DNA of 64,000 nt. It comes from CADEED01 sp035502995. Its GTDB lineage: Bacteria; Pseudomonadota; Gammaproteobacteria; Steroidobacterales; Steroidobacteraceae. The notes below the pieces were generated by a model. That model was not told the DNA's origin. It was given only the letters and a program-made list of their open reading frames with translations, and searched no databases. The DNA lies in the NCBI GenBank assembly GCA_035502995.1, contig DATJTW010000006.1:35336-99335 (forward strand). Reading direction: 5' to 3'. This document shows, one piece after another, positions 17,938-26,882 of this stretch. Position numbers and translations under genes: made by a program. Within the stretch, counting starts at the first letter, position 1; each line of letters begins with the position of its first letter.

Positions 17938-20900
17938 CTAGCTCTCCAGTCGCCGGGCGGGCGCGGGCTGCGCACCCGCGGGAGCGGCGAGTGTGCCACC
18001 AGTCAGGGTCTCGTTTGAATGGGCGGCCGGCGAAATCTCCGGCGGGATCAGCTTGTACATCACCGGCGTCACCAGGCGTGCGAGCAGGGTCGACGTGATC
18101 AGGCCGCCGATGATCACCCACGACATCGGCGAATACAGCCCGATGTTCTGCATCGCCAGCGGCAGCAATCCGCCGATGGCGGTCGCCGACGTCAGCAGGA
18201 TGGGCAGGAAGCGGATCTCGCCGGCCTGCTCGATGGCCTCGTCGAGCGGCACGCCCTGTTCGCGCAACTGGTTGGTGAAGTCCACCAGCAGGATCGAGTT
18301 CTTGATCTCGATGCCCACCAGCGCGACGAAGCCGATCGAGGCGACGAACGACAGGTCGTTGCCCGACAGCAGCAGCATGACCAGGCCGCCGAACACGCCC
18401 AGCGGCACCACCGTCAGCACGATCAGCGTCGATTTGAAGTTGCCGAACTCGAGCACGAGGATCGCGAAGATGCCGAAGATCGCCACGATGATGGCGATGC
18501 CGATGCCGCCGAACGCCTTCTCCGACGCTTCCTTCTCGCCACCCAGCGAGTAGTGATAACCGCGCGGCCACTGCATCGCGTCCAGCTTCGCGGTGATCGT
18601 CTTCGTCAACGCGGCGACGTTGTAACCCTCTCGCGCGTCAGCGTCGATGGTCATCGCGCGCTCGCGGTTGAAGCGCTGGATCAGCGTCGGCGCCTTCTCG
18701 AACTCGAGCGATGCGAGCTGCGACAGCGGCAGCGTCGACCCGCCCAGCGACGGCACGCGCACTTCCTCGAGCGCGGCGAACTCCGCCTGCTGCGTGATCG
18801 GCGTGCGCACGACGATCGGGTACTGCTCTCCCGTCGTCTCCTTGAACGTGCCCACCGGGATGCCGGCGACCGACAACCGCACCGCGCGATCGAGCTCCGC
18901 CGTCTGCACGCCCAGCTGCTGCGCCTTGCGCGAATCGATCTTCAACTTGAGGTTCGTGCGCGAGACGTTCAGCGGGTTCTTCACGTCGCGCGTGCCCGGC
19001 GTCGCCTTCACCATCTCCTCGACCTTGTGGCTCAGCGACTCGATGACGTTGAGATCGGTGCCGACGACGCGCACCGAGATCGGCGCCGAGATCGGCGGGC
19101 CGTTGGCGAATTCGTGCACATATATATGTGCGCCCGGGTACTGGGCCAGCCGCGTGCGCAGCGCACCCAGCTTCTCCGGCGTCTCGTTCGTGTCGTATTC
19201 CTTCAGCTGCACGAACACTTCGGCGTAATTGGCGGCGTCGTTGCGCTGGATGTGGTTGTAGTAGATCTGCGGGTTGCCATGGCCGAGGTTCGAGAACCAG
19301 CTATTTACCTCGGGCATGCGCCGCAGCTCGTCTTCGACGAACGTCAGTGCGCGGTCGGTCTCGCTGAGCGAGGTGCCGTTCGGCGACTCCACCTGGATCA
19401 GGAACTGCGGCGTGTCCGCCTTGGGGAACAGGCTCGAGCCGATCACCGGCACCAGCGCCGCCGACAGCAGCAGCGCGCCGCCGAGTGCCGCGACCACGGT
19501 GAGCTTCGGACGCGCCAGGCACCAGTGCAGCGCGGGGCGGTAGTAGTTGTGGATCACGCCCATCACGCGCTTCAGGAACGCGTTCTCGTGGCTCTGCGTC
19601 TCCTCCTTCAGCACGCGGCTGGTGAGAAAGGGGATGATGAACAGCGCCAGCAGCAGCGAACCGATGATCGTCGTCACCACGGCCATCGGCAGCACGCGGA
19701 TGAACTTGCCCGGCGTGCCGGGCAATGCGAGCAACGGCAGGAATGCGAAGATCAGCGTCGCCGTGCAGCCGAGGATCGCGACGAAGATCTGCTTCGTGCC
19801 GTCGAGTGCGGCCTGCACGCGCGACTTGCCCATGCGCAGATGTCGCGCGATGTTCTCGACGACCACGATGGAGTCGTCGACCAGCAGGCCCAGAGCGACG
19901 ACGAAGCCGGCGATGGACAGCTGGTTCAGCGAGTAGTCGAGGAAGTAGAGACACGCGAGGCCGAACGCCAGCGACAGCGGGATCGAGATCATCACGATGC
20001 TGGCCGCGCGCCAGCCGAGCGGCAGCAGCGTCAGCAACACCAGCGCGATCGCGATGCCGAAGTCGCCGTACAGGCGGTTCAGCCGGTGGCGGACGTTGTC
20101 GGACTGGTCGAAGCCCACCTGCAGGCTGACGCGCTTCGGCAGGCCGGCCGCGTAGTGCTGCGCCTCGGCCGCGACGCGTTCGCGCACGTCGAGGATGTTG
20201 TAGCCGTCCTTCTGGTTCGCGGTGACGAACACGGCGCGCTTGCCGTTGAAGCGGCCGGTGTAGTTGTACGCGGCGGTGTTCCAGGAGACGTCGGCGACGT
20301 CGCGGATGCGCACGATGCGGCCTTCGACCGAGGCGATGACCGTGTCGCGCACCTGGTCCAGCGACGTATAACTACCGGACGTCTTCAGCGAGAAGCTGCG
20401 CGGCCCGAGATCGATGAAACCGGCCGGGATGTTCGCGTTCTCGCTCTGCACCGCGCCGATGACCTGCGCCGGCGAGAGATTGAGCTCGGACATGCGCTTG
20501 AGATCGAGCGCGACGCGCAGCTCGCGCGAGGGATACGCCCAGCTCTCCGCCGTGCGCACGCCGTCCACCGTCTTCAGCCGGTCCTTGAGCTCGCGCGCGT
20601 AGTCCTCGAGCTCGCGGTACGGCGCGTCCTCGGACACCAGCGCGATCTGCATCGTGTTCACGAGGCCCGGCGAGAAGCGGCGGATGATGATCTGCGTCTC
20701 GGCCGGGAAATCCGGCCGCAGCGAGTTCACCTCGCGCGTCACTTCGTCGAACTTCTTGTCCGCGTCGACGAAGGTTTCGAACTCGACCGCGATGAAGGAG
20801 ACGCCGTCGCGGATCGACGTCTCGATCTTCATGACGTCGTCGAGCGCGGCGATGCGGTCCTCGATGGGTTTCGCGATCAGCCGTTCGAGATCCTTCGGGT

Positions 20901-21063
20901 CCGCGCCCGGGTAGATGGCCGCGATCGTGTAGCCCGGGATCTTGAAATACGGATCCTCCTCGCGCGGCACCTTCGTGAACGCATACCAGCCGAGCGCGAT
21001 GAGGCAGAGGAACGCGACCAGCGTGAACTGGTAGCGGCGGATCGGGAATTCGAGCAGTGTCAT
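17938..21063 (-). CDS. RND efflux transporter, inner-membrane permease
   Basis: The 1041-residue protein has the usual pattern of one transmembrane segment, a large periplasmic loop (about 35-330), six segments, a second loop and a final six segments. Motifs include AIYPGADPKDLERLIAKPIE and VVALGLLVDDSIVVVENIARHLRMG (the acidic pair of the proton relay in the fourth transmembrane helix), plus GIEIKNSILLVDF late. It should pump drugs or other amphiphiles with the adjacent fusion and outer-membrane proteins. The tail is short and polar. Confidence 0.95.
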   Translation of the reverse strand: MTLLEFPIRRYQFTLVAFLCLIALGWYAFTKVPREEDPYFKIPGYTIAAIYPGADPKDLERLIAKPIEDRIAALDDVMKIETSIRDGVSFIAVEFETFVDADKKFDEVTREVNSLRPDFPAETQIIIRRFSPGLVNTMQIALVSEDAPYRELEDYARELKDRLKTVDGVRTAESWAYPSRELRVALDLKRMSELNLSPAQVIGAVQSENANIPAGFIDLGPRSFSLKTSGSYTSLDQVRDTVIASVEGRIVRIRDVADVSWNTAAYNYTGRFNGKRAVFVTANQKDGYNILDVRERVAAEAQHYAAGLPKRVSLQVGFDQSDNVRHRLNRLYGDFGIAIALVLLTLLPLGWRAASIVMISIPLSLAFGLACLYFLDYSLNQLSIAGFVVALGLLVDDSIVVVENIARHLRMGKSRVQAALDGTKQIFVAILGCTATLIFAFLPLLALPGTPGKFIRVLPMAVVTTIIGSLLLALFIIPFLTSRVLKEETQSHENAFLKRVMGVIHNYYRPALHWCLARPKLTVVAALGGALLLSAALVPVIGSSLFPKADTPQFLIQVESPNGTSLSETDRALTFVEDELRRMPEVNSWFSNLGHGNPQIYYNHIQRNDAANYAEVFVQLKEYDTNETPEKLGALRTRLAQYPGAHIYVHEFANGPPISAPISVRVVGTDLNVIESLSHKVEEMVKATPGTRDVKNPLNVSRTNLKLKIDSRKAQQLGVQTAELDRAVRLSVAGIPVGTFKETTGEQYPIVVRTPITQQAEFAALEEVRVPSLGGSTLPLSQLASLEFEKAPTLIQRFNRERAMTIDADAREGYNVAALTKTITAKLDAMQWPRGYHYSLGGEKEASEKAFGGIGIAIIVAIFGIFAILVLEFGNFKSTLIVLTVVPLGVFGGLVMLLLSGNDLSFVASIGFVALVGIEIKNSILLVDFTNQLREQGVPLDEAIEQAGEIRFLPILLTSATAIGGLLPLAMQNIGLYSPMSWVIIGGLITSTLLARLVTPVMYKLIPPEISPAAHSNETLTGGTLAAPAGAQPAPARRLES

Positions 21064-21081
21064 GTCGGTGACCGGGGCCGA

Positions 21082-22206
21082 CTAACTTTCCGCGCGGGCC
21101 GCCGGCGCGGGTCCGGCCGGTGGTGCGGCCTCGGCCTGCTGCGCGGCCGGCACGACCTCGACGGCCTCGCCGTTCTCGAGGAACAGCGCGCCGTCGGTGA
21201 TCACCGTCTCGCCGGTGCGGATGCCGCTCTCCAGCGCGATGCTGTCCGCGGTGATGAACGCGACGCGCACGTCGCGACGCTGGGCCTTTCCACCCTCGAT
21301 GACGAACACGCTGGCGCGATCGCCATTGCCCTCGACCAGCGCCGCCATCGGCACGTACGTCAGCGGCGCCGCGGTGGTGACCGGCGCGAGCCGCAGCCGC
21401 GCCACGAGGCCGCTGACCAGGCGCGGCGGCGGCGACTCGAACTGCACCTCGATCGGGAACATGCCGGACTTCGGATCCGCGGCGCTCGCGACCTCGACGA
21501 CCTTGCCGGTCATCGCCTGGCCCGGGAACGCGTCCATGCGGATCTCGCCCTTGTCACCCAGCTTCACGTTGACGATCTCGCGGTCCGCCAGCGCCGCGCG
21601 CACGACGAAACCGCGATCGCTCTCGCCGAACACCAGCACCGGCGTGCCGGGACCCACGAGCTCGCGCTCCTCGACGAGCTTGCGCAGCACGATGCCGTCG
21701 CGCGGCGCCGTGATCACCGAATAACCCTGGTTGAAGCGCGCCGACTTGAACTGCGCGTCGGCCAGCGCGGCCTGGGTGCGCAGATCCTGCAGCTGCTCGA
21801 GGCTGATGACCTGGTCCGCGTAGAGGTTCTCGCCGCGCTTCAGATCGCGCGCCGCCTTCTCCGCGAGCTGGCGCGCCTGTTCGACCTGCGCCTCGACCTC
21901 GGTGAGCTCGATCGCGGCGAGGCGCTGGCCGGCCTTCACCACGTCGCCTTCCTGCACGGAGATCTTGCGGATGACGCCGCCCATCTTGAACGACAGCCGC
22001 ATCTCGTCCTTCGTGACGACGATGCCGTTGGTGTCGATCGGCGGCACCGCGGGCCCGGTGCTCGCGTGTTCGATGCGCACCGGCGTCGGCTTCACCGGCT
22101 CCGGCGCGTCCTTGCTGCCGCAGCCGCCGACCAGCAGCGCGGCGATGAACACGAGCGCGACGATCAGCGCGCCCGACAACGATCCTGACCGGGTGTTCTT
22201 CTTCAT
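21082..22206 (-). CDS. RND efflux periplasmic adaptor (HlyD/AcrA family) lipoprotein
   Basis: The 374-residue protein starts at ATG 22206 with a signal and lipobox (ALLVGGC). It has a barrel-sandwich domain (VQEGDVVKAGQRLAAIEL), a coiled-coil hairpin (EVEAQVEQARQLAEKAARDLKRGENLYA) and the second half-lipoyl segment (VITAPRDGIVLRKLVEERELV). It bridges the RND pump and the outer-membrane channel. Upstream codons in frame show no conserved content, so the shorter start is preferred. Confidence 0.93.
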   Translation of the reverse strand: MKKNTRSGSLSGALIVALVFIAALLVGGCGSKDAPEPVKPTPVRIEHASTGPAVPPIDTNGIVVTKDEMRLSFKMGGVIRKISVQEGDVVKAGQRLAAIELTEVEAQVEQARQLAEKAARDLKRGENLYADQVISLEQLQDLRTQAALADAQFKSARFNQGYSVITAPRDGIVLRKLVEERELVGPGTPVLVFGESDRGFVVRAALADREIVNVKLGDKGEIRMDAFPGQAMTGKVVEVASAADPKSGMFPIEVQFESPPPRLVSGLVARLRLAPVTTAAPLTYVPMAALVEGNGDRASVFVIEGGKAQRRDVRVAFITADSIALESGIRTGETVITDGALFLENGEAVEVVPAAQQAEAAPPAGPAPAARAES

Positions 22207-22219
22207 GACGAGTGGGCCT

Positions 22220-23650
22220 TCATGGCAGATCCAGCGGGAGCTTTCCCGCGGCGGTGGCGTAGTCGAGCTCGGCCTGGCGCGCGAGCATGGCGAAACGCGT
22301 GACATTGAGATTGAGCTCGGCGCCGGTGAGGCTCGAGCGGGCATCGATGAATTCGACCTGGCTGATCGCGCCTTCGTCGCGCTTGCGGCTGGCGATGCGG
22401 AACGCGGCGCGTGCGGCGTCGGCGCGCGCCTCGGCGGTGGCCAGCGAATCGGCGCTGGTGTTCAGCCGGTCGAGCGATTGCTGGACTTCGAGCTGCACCT
22501 GCTGCGTCAGTTCGTCGAGCTGCGTCGCGGTCTTGCGCGCCGACGCGTTGGCCTGGCGCACGGCCGCGCGGCGCGCGCCGCCGTCGAAGAACGTCCAGTT
22601 CAGCAGCAGCGAGACCGTGGCGTAGTTGCTGCCGCGGCCGAATTCATAGTCTTCGCCCTGGATGCCGCCATCCGCGCCCAGCGACAGCGTCGGCCACAGC
22701 TCGGACTTCGCGAGCCGCGTCTGCGCCTGGCTGGCACGCGACAGGTGCTGCAGCTCGACGAGCTCGGGACGATTGTCGAGCGCCGCGCGTCGCAGCTCTT
22801 CGAGCTGGTGCGTGCCGACGGCAATGGCGGACGTCACCTGCGCGTCCTCGAGTGCGGTGTCGAGCGGCCGGTTCAGGAGAAAATTGAGATAGCTGCGCGC
22901 CTGCGAGGCGCCGTTCACCGCTTCGCGCGATTGCTGGGTGACGGCCAGCAGTTCGGCGCGTGCGCGCAGCACCTGGTCCTGCGTGATCTTGCCGTTGCGG
23001 AACAGCGAGTCGTTCACGCGCAGGTTTTCGTTCAGCAGCGTCAGCGAGGCGTCGACGATGCCCTGCGTGCGCATCGCGGCCAGCCAGTCGAGATAGCCGA
23101 CCGTGATGTCGCGCTTGAGCCGGCGGCCGAGCGCCTGGCGCGAATATTCGCTGGCGCCCAGCAGCTCGCGTTGCGCGCGCACGGCCGCGGGAATGGCCGG
23201 CGCGATCAGCGGCAGGCGCAGCGTGATCTTCGTGTCCTGCTCGTGCGGGCGGAGGAACGCGATCGTCTCGTTCTGCACGACGGGGAACTGCGGTGCCTGT
23301 CCTTGCTGCACGAGCAGGTCGTTCAGAGTCTGATAGGCGGGGTTCAGTGCGTCGCCGAGCGGCAGGTCGATCGTGCGACCGCCCTCGGAGCGCGAATAAC
23401 GCGCGGCGAAACCGGCTTCGGGAAAGTAGCGCGCACGCGCGGCGTCGAGAGCCGCCGCCGACCGCTCCACTTCGAGCGACTGCGCGCGCAGCGAGAGGTT
23501 CGACTTCAGGCCTTCGCGCACGTATTCGTCGATGACCGCGGCCAGCGGGCGGCCGGGTTCCGCCACCTGCTGGGCCGGGGCTGGTGCGGCAGCACCAACC
23601 CAGCAGGCGACGAAGAACGAGGCTCTCAGATGTCGAGTCGCTGGACGCAT
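22220..23650 (-). CDS. TolC-family outer-membrane efflux protein
   Basis: The roughly 476-residue precursor starts MRPATRHLRASFFVACWVGAAAPAPAQQ, a signal peptide. Two long helical repeats with alternating coiled-coil pattern follow (VGYLDWLAAMRTQGIVDASLTLLNENLRVND; LAKSELWPTLSLGADGG), typical of TolC channels. It ends LPLDLP. Together with the adaptor and permease it makes a complete tripartite pump. Confidence 0.92.
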   Translation of the reverse strand: MRPATRHLRASFFVACWVGAAAPAPAQQVAEPGRPLAAVIDEYVREGLKSNLSLRAQSLEVERSAAALDAARARYFPEAGFAARYSRSEGGRTIDLPLGDALNPAYQTLNDLLVQQGQAPQFPVVQNETIAFLRPHEQDTKITLRLPLIAPAIPAAVRAQRELLGASEYSRQALGRRLKRDITVGYLDWLAAMRTQGIVDASLTLLNENLRVNDSLFRNGKITQDQVLRARAELLAVTQQSREAVNGASQARSYLNFLLNRPLDTALEDAQVTSAIAVGTHQLEELRRAALDNRPELVELQHLSRASQAQTRLAKSELWPTLSLGADGGIQGEDYEFGRGSNYATVSLLLNWTFFDGGARRAAVRQANASARKTATQLDELTQQVQLEVQQSLDRLNTSADSLATAEARADAARAAFRIASRKRDEGAISQVEFIDARSSLTGAELNLNVTRFAMLARQAELDYATAAGKLPLDLP

Positions 23651-23695
23651 GTCTAATTCACGGCGCAAAGCCGGCCTTCCCTGGGCAATCGACAA

Positions 23696-24334
23696 TCAGG
23701 CTTTCAAATCCCTCGTGATCATCGAGATCGCATGATCGATGAGGTCCTTGCCGGCCACGCCGTGGTGCGCGAGCGAGTGCGCCTTCGTCGTGGTCAGCTG
23801 GATGATTCCGTGCATGAACCCCCACAGCGTGACGCTCATCAGCATCGGCGACGTGATGTCGCCGCGGATGCTGCCGTCGCGCACGCCGGTCTCGATCGAC
23901 GCGACCAGGCGCTGCTGCAGGCGGTCGCCGCCGAGCGCACAGGCCTGCTCGGACGGCGAGCCTTGCGTGGGTTCGGACGACTGGAGCTCGCAGCGCGCGA
24001 GCGCGTCGAAAAGCACGGGGAATTCCTGCGAAAACGCCACGTAGGCGCGGCCCATCGCGGTCACCTGTTCGAGGCCCGTCCGGTTCCGTTCGGAGGCTTC
24101 GACGAACCGCGCGAGCAACATGCCCATGGCGCGTTCGGCGAGCCCGAACATCAGGTCGGAGCGGTCCTGGAAATAGACGTACAGCAGCGCGCGCGAGAGG
24201 CGGGCGCGGCGGGCGACGTCGTCCATGGTGAGCGCGTCGAGCCCGACATCGCGGCCCGCGGCTTCGGCGGCATCCACGATCTCGGCACGGCGGCGTTCTT
24301 TCTCTTCGAGTCTTCGTTCGGCGATATAGCTCAT
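23696..24334 (-). CDS. TetR-family transcriptional regulator
   Basis: The 212-residue protein has an N-terminal TetR helix-turn-helix (LTMDDVARRARLSRALLYVYFQDRSDLMFGL), preceded by a charged lead-in. The C-terminal half is the variable ligand-binding part. It is the first gene of the efflux operon and most likely represses it; the candidate operator is the palindrome at 24359. Confidence 0.9.
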   Translation of the reverse strand: MSYIAERRLEEKERRRAEIVDAAEAAGRDVGLDALTMDDVARRARLSRALLYVYFQDRSDLMFGLAERAMGMLLARFVEASERNRTGLEQVTAMGRAYVAFSQEFPVLFDALARCELQSSEPTQGSPSEQACALGGDRLQQRLVASIETGVRDGSIRGDITSPMLMSVTLWGFMHGIIQLTTTKAHSLAHHGVAGKDLIDHAISMITRDLKA

Positions 24335-24358
24335 GGGCGGGGAGCCTAGGCCGGACTC

Positions 24359-24371
24359 TGACGCCGCGTCA
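24359..24371. promoter_or_regulatory. candidate TetR operator palindrome
   Basis: TGACGC-C-GCGTCA is a perfect 13-base palindrome 25 bases upstream of the tetR start. On the minus strand it contains TTGACG, a possible -35 element, so a bound repressor would block the promoter. The assignment to this TetR protein is inferred from position. Confidence 0.5.
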
Positions 24372-24403
24372 ATCTATAGAAATGTGTAGAAGCGTCGAAC
24401 TTT

Positions 24404-24428
24404 GTAAATGCGAACCCCTCGCATTTAC
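24404..24428. promoter_or_regulatory. Fur-type operator upstream of feoA
   Basis: GTAAATGCGA and TCGCATTTAC are perfect inverted arms around ACCCC. The core AATGCGA-5-TCGCATT has the spacing of Fur boxes reported as AATGCGAATNATTCGCATT in several proteobacteria. It lies 35 bases before the feoA start. Confidence 0.7.
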
Positions 24429-24462
24429 TTCCAACCCCCTGAATCCCATACTCCCCAGCCTC

Positions 24463-24753
24463 ATGTCCGACCCCCTCTCCCTATCCCTCTCCGACCTGCG
24501 CGACGGCGACACCGCCGTGGTCACCGGGCTCGGCGACGCGTCGGCGCTCGGCGTCGACGACGAGGGCCGCGAGACGCTGGTCGCGCGCCTGCGCGACCTC
24601 GGCTTCGTGCCGGGTGCGCATTGCGAGGTCGTCGCGCGCATGTGGTTCGGCGATCCGCTCGCGGTGCGCATCGGCGGGTCCACGTTCGCGCTGCGCCGGG
24701 TCGAGGCTGCGGCGGTGCGCGTCGAGCGCGCCGGAACCCGCGCGGCAGCCTGA
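24463..24753 (+). CDS. feoA: ferrous iron transport protein FeoA
   Basis: The 96-residue protein has an SH3-like FeoA domain with LRDLGFVPGAHCEVVARMWFGDPLAVRIGGSTFALRRVEA, the standard family core. It is thought to assist FeoB at the membrane. It is first in the feo operon, behind the Fur-like box, four bases before feoB. Confidence 0.92.
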   Translation: MSDPLSLSLSDLRDGDTAVVTGLGDASALGVDDEGRETLVARLRDLGFVPGAHCEVVARMWFGDPLAVRIGGSTFALRRVEAAAVRVERAGTRAAA

Positions 24754-24757
24754 AACC

Positions 24758-26629
24758 ATGGACGCCCAGGTTTCCGCCCCGGAGCTGAGACTCGCGCTGG
24801 TCGGCGTGCCGAACTGCGGCAAGACCGCGCTGTTCAACCGCCTGACCGGCAGCCGCCAGAAGGTGGCTAACTACCCGGGCGTCACGGTCGAGAAACGCGA
24901 AGGCGAACGCGCCGCCGCGGACGGCCGCGCGATGAAGGTGCTCGACCTGCCCGGCACGTACAGCCTCACGCCGACCACGCTCGACGAGGCGATCACGCGC
25001 GACGTGCTCGCCGGCCGCGTCGCCGACGCGCCGACGCCGGGTCTCGTCATCTGCGTCGTCGACTCCGTGCATCTGCCGATCGGCCTGCGCCTCGTGCTCG
25101 AGGTGAAGCGGCTCGGGCTGCCGATGGTGGTCGCGCTGAACCGCATGGACGTCGCGAAGCGTCGCGGGGTGCGCATCGACGCCGACAAGCTCGCCGCCGA
25201 GCTCGGCGTGCCGGTGATCCCGACGATCGCGGTGAAACGCGGCGGCGCCGACGCGCTGATCGCGGCCATCGAGCCCGCGCGCTGGCCGCAGCGCTCGGTG
25301 CAGGCCGCGCTCGCCGGGCCGATCACCGCGGAGGATGCGGAGCAGATGCAGGGCGACCTGCGCGGGCTGCTCGACATCGCCGGCTACAGTCCGCCTCGCG
25401 AGAACCCGTGGTTCCAGCGCATCGACCGGCTGCTGCTTCACCCGGTGTGGGGACTGCTGGTGCTGGGCGCCGTGTTGTTCGTGATGTTCCAGTCGGTGTT
25501 CGCCTGGGCCGTGGCCCCGATGGACCTGATCAAGGGCGCGATGGCGTCGCTCGGTGGCTGGGTCACCGCGCACATGGCCGCGGGCCCGCTGACCAGCCTG
25601 CTGGTCGACGGCGTGATCGGCGGCGCCGGCAACGTGCTCGTGTTCCTGCCGCAGATCCTCATCCTGTTCCTGTTCATCCTCGCGCTCGAGGACTCCGGCT
25701 ACCTGCCGCGCGCGGCCTATCTACTCGACCGCATGATGGGCGGCGTCGGCCTCTCGGGCCGCGCGTTCATCCCGCTGCTGTCGAGCTTCGCCTGCGCGAT
25801 CCCCGGGATCATGGCCACGCGCACGATCCCGAGCTGGAAGGACCGCCTGACCACGATCATGATCGCGCCGCTGATGACCTGCTCGGCGCGGCTGCCCGTG
25901 TACGCGCTGCTGATCTCGGCGCTGATCCCGCAGCGCGCCGTCGGGCCGTTCAACCTGCAGGGCCTCGTGCTGTTCGCGCTGTACGCGGCCGGCATCCTCT
26001 CGGCGCTGGCGGTGGCGTACGTCATGAAGTGGTTCGCCGGCGCGCGGCGCTATTCGCCGCTGATGCTCGAGCTGCCGGACTATCAATGGCCGCACGCCGG
26101 CAACCTGCTGCTCGGCCTGTGGGAGCGCGTGAAGATCTTCCTGTCGCGCGTCGGCGGCATCATCCTCGCGCTGATGATCGTGTTGTGGTTCCTGTCGAGT
26201 TATCCGGCGCCGCCGCCGGGCGCGGCAGGGCCGCCGATCCAGTACAGCTTCGCCGGCAAGTTGGGCGCGCTGCTGGAATACGTGTTCGCGCCGATCGGCT
26301 TCAACTGGCAGATCTCGATCGCGCTGGTGCCCGGTCTCGCGGCACGCGAGGTCGCGGTCGCCGCGCTCGGCACGGTGTACGCGATGTCCGCCGCCGGTGA
26401 CGACGTCGCGGGCGCGCTCGAGCCGGTCATCGCCGGGTCGTGGAGCCTGGCCACGGCCTGCTCGCTGCTGGTGTGGTACGTGTTCGCGCCGCAATGCCTG
26501 TCTACCCTCGCGGTCGTGAAGCGCGAGACGAATTCGTGGAAGTACCCGCTGATCATGGCGGGGTACCTGTTCGCGCTGGCGTACGTCGGCGCGTTCGTCA
26601 CCTACCGCGTCGTCGGCGCGTTGACCTGA
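24758..26629 (+). CDS. feoB: ferrous iron transporter FeoB
   Basis: The 623-residue protein has an N-terminal GTPase domain with G1 GVPNCGKT (residues 16-23), the G3 DLPG and the G4 NRMD, followed by a membrane domain with paired Gate segments (AFIPLLSSFACAIPGIMATRTIP and ALVPGLAAREVAVAALGTVYAM). It imports Fe2+ across the inner membrane. The size is at the short end for FeoB, consistent with Xanthomonas-like members. Contains one CTAACTAC and one CTATCTAC copy of the octamer described in the findings. Confidence 0.96.
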   Translation: MDAQVSAPELRLALVGVPNCGKTALFNRLTGSRQKVANYPGVTVEKREGERAAADGRAMKVLDLPGTYSLTPTTLDEAITRDVLAGRVADAPTPGLVICVVDSVHLPIGLRLVLEVKRLGLPMVVALNRMDVAKRRGVRIDADKLAAELGVPVIPTIAVKRGGADALIAAIEPARWPQRSVQAALAGPITAEDAEQMQGDLRGLLDIAGYSPPRENPWFQRIDRLLLHPVWGLLVLGAVLFVMFQSVFAWAVAPMDLIKGAMASLGGWVTAHMAAGPLTSLLVDGVIGGAGNVLVFLPQILILFLFILALEDSGYLPRAAYLLDRMMGGVGLSGRAFIPLLSSFACAIPGIMATRTIPSWKDRLTTIMIAPLMTCSARLPVYALLISALIPQRAVGPFNLQGLVLFALYAAGILSALAVAYVMKWFAGARRYSPLMLELPDYQWPHAGNLLLGLWERVKIFLSRVGGIILALMIVLWFLSSYPAPPPGAAGPPIQYSFAGKLGALLEYVFAPIGFNWQISIALVPGLAAREVAVAALGTVYAMSAAGDDVAGALEPVIAGSWSLATACSLLVWYVFAPQCLSTLAVVKRETNSWKYPLIMAGYLFALAYVGAFVTYRVVGALT

Positions 26630-26639
26630 GGACACGCGG

Positions 26640-26882
26640 ATGCAGGAAGCCATCGTCGCCTTGCTCGTGGTCTTCGCCGCGGCGTTCAGCACCTGGAAGC
26701 TGATGCCGGCGCGGCGCCGGTTGCAGGCGCTGGTCGCGCTCGACAACAAGGCCGCGGGTTTCGCGGCGCTCGCCGGATTCCGCGAGCGGTCGTTGAAGCC
26801 GCGGATCGCCAAAGCCGCGGGCTCCGGCTGCGCGGGCTGCGCGGCGAACGCCGGCGCCCGGCCGCAGTCGTCGCGCCGGTGA
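26640..26882 (+). CDS. small Cys-containing membrane protein linked to FeoB
   Basis: This 80-residue protein has one N-terminal transmembrane segment (MQEAIVALLVVFAAAFSTW), a basic middle and a SGCAGCAAN motif near the C-terminus. Short FeoB-linked proteins with a CxxC-type end (DUF6587-like) are common in gammaproteobacteria and may serve as an FeoC replacement. It starts 10 bases after the feoB stop and overlaps the next gene (GTGA). Confidence 0.7.
   Translation: MQEAIVALLVVFAAAFSTWKLMPARRRLQALVALDNKAAGFAALAGFRERSLKPRIAKAAGSGCAGCAANAGARPQSSRR

Noticed and set aside
18019..22188. A 1389-codon open frame on the plus strand across the RND and adaptor genes
   Set aside because: It is exactly antisense to two clear genes; its product is dominated by Arg/His/Asp/Gln, as expected for the shadow of GC-rich coding DNA, and has no motifs.
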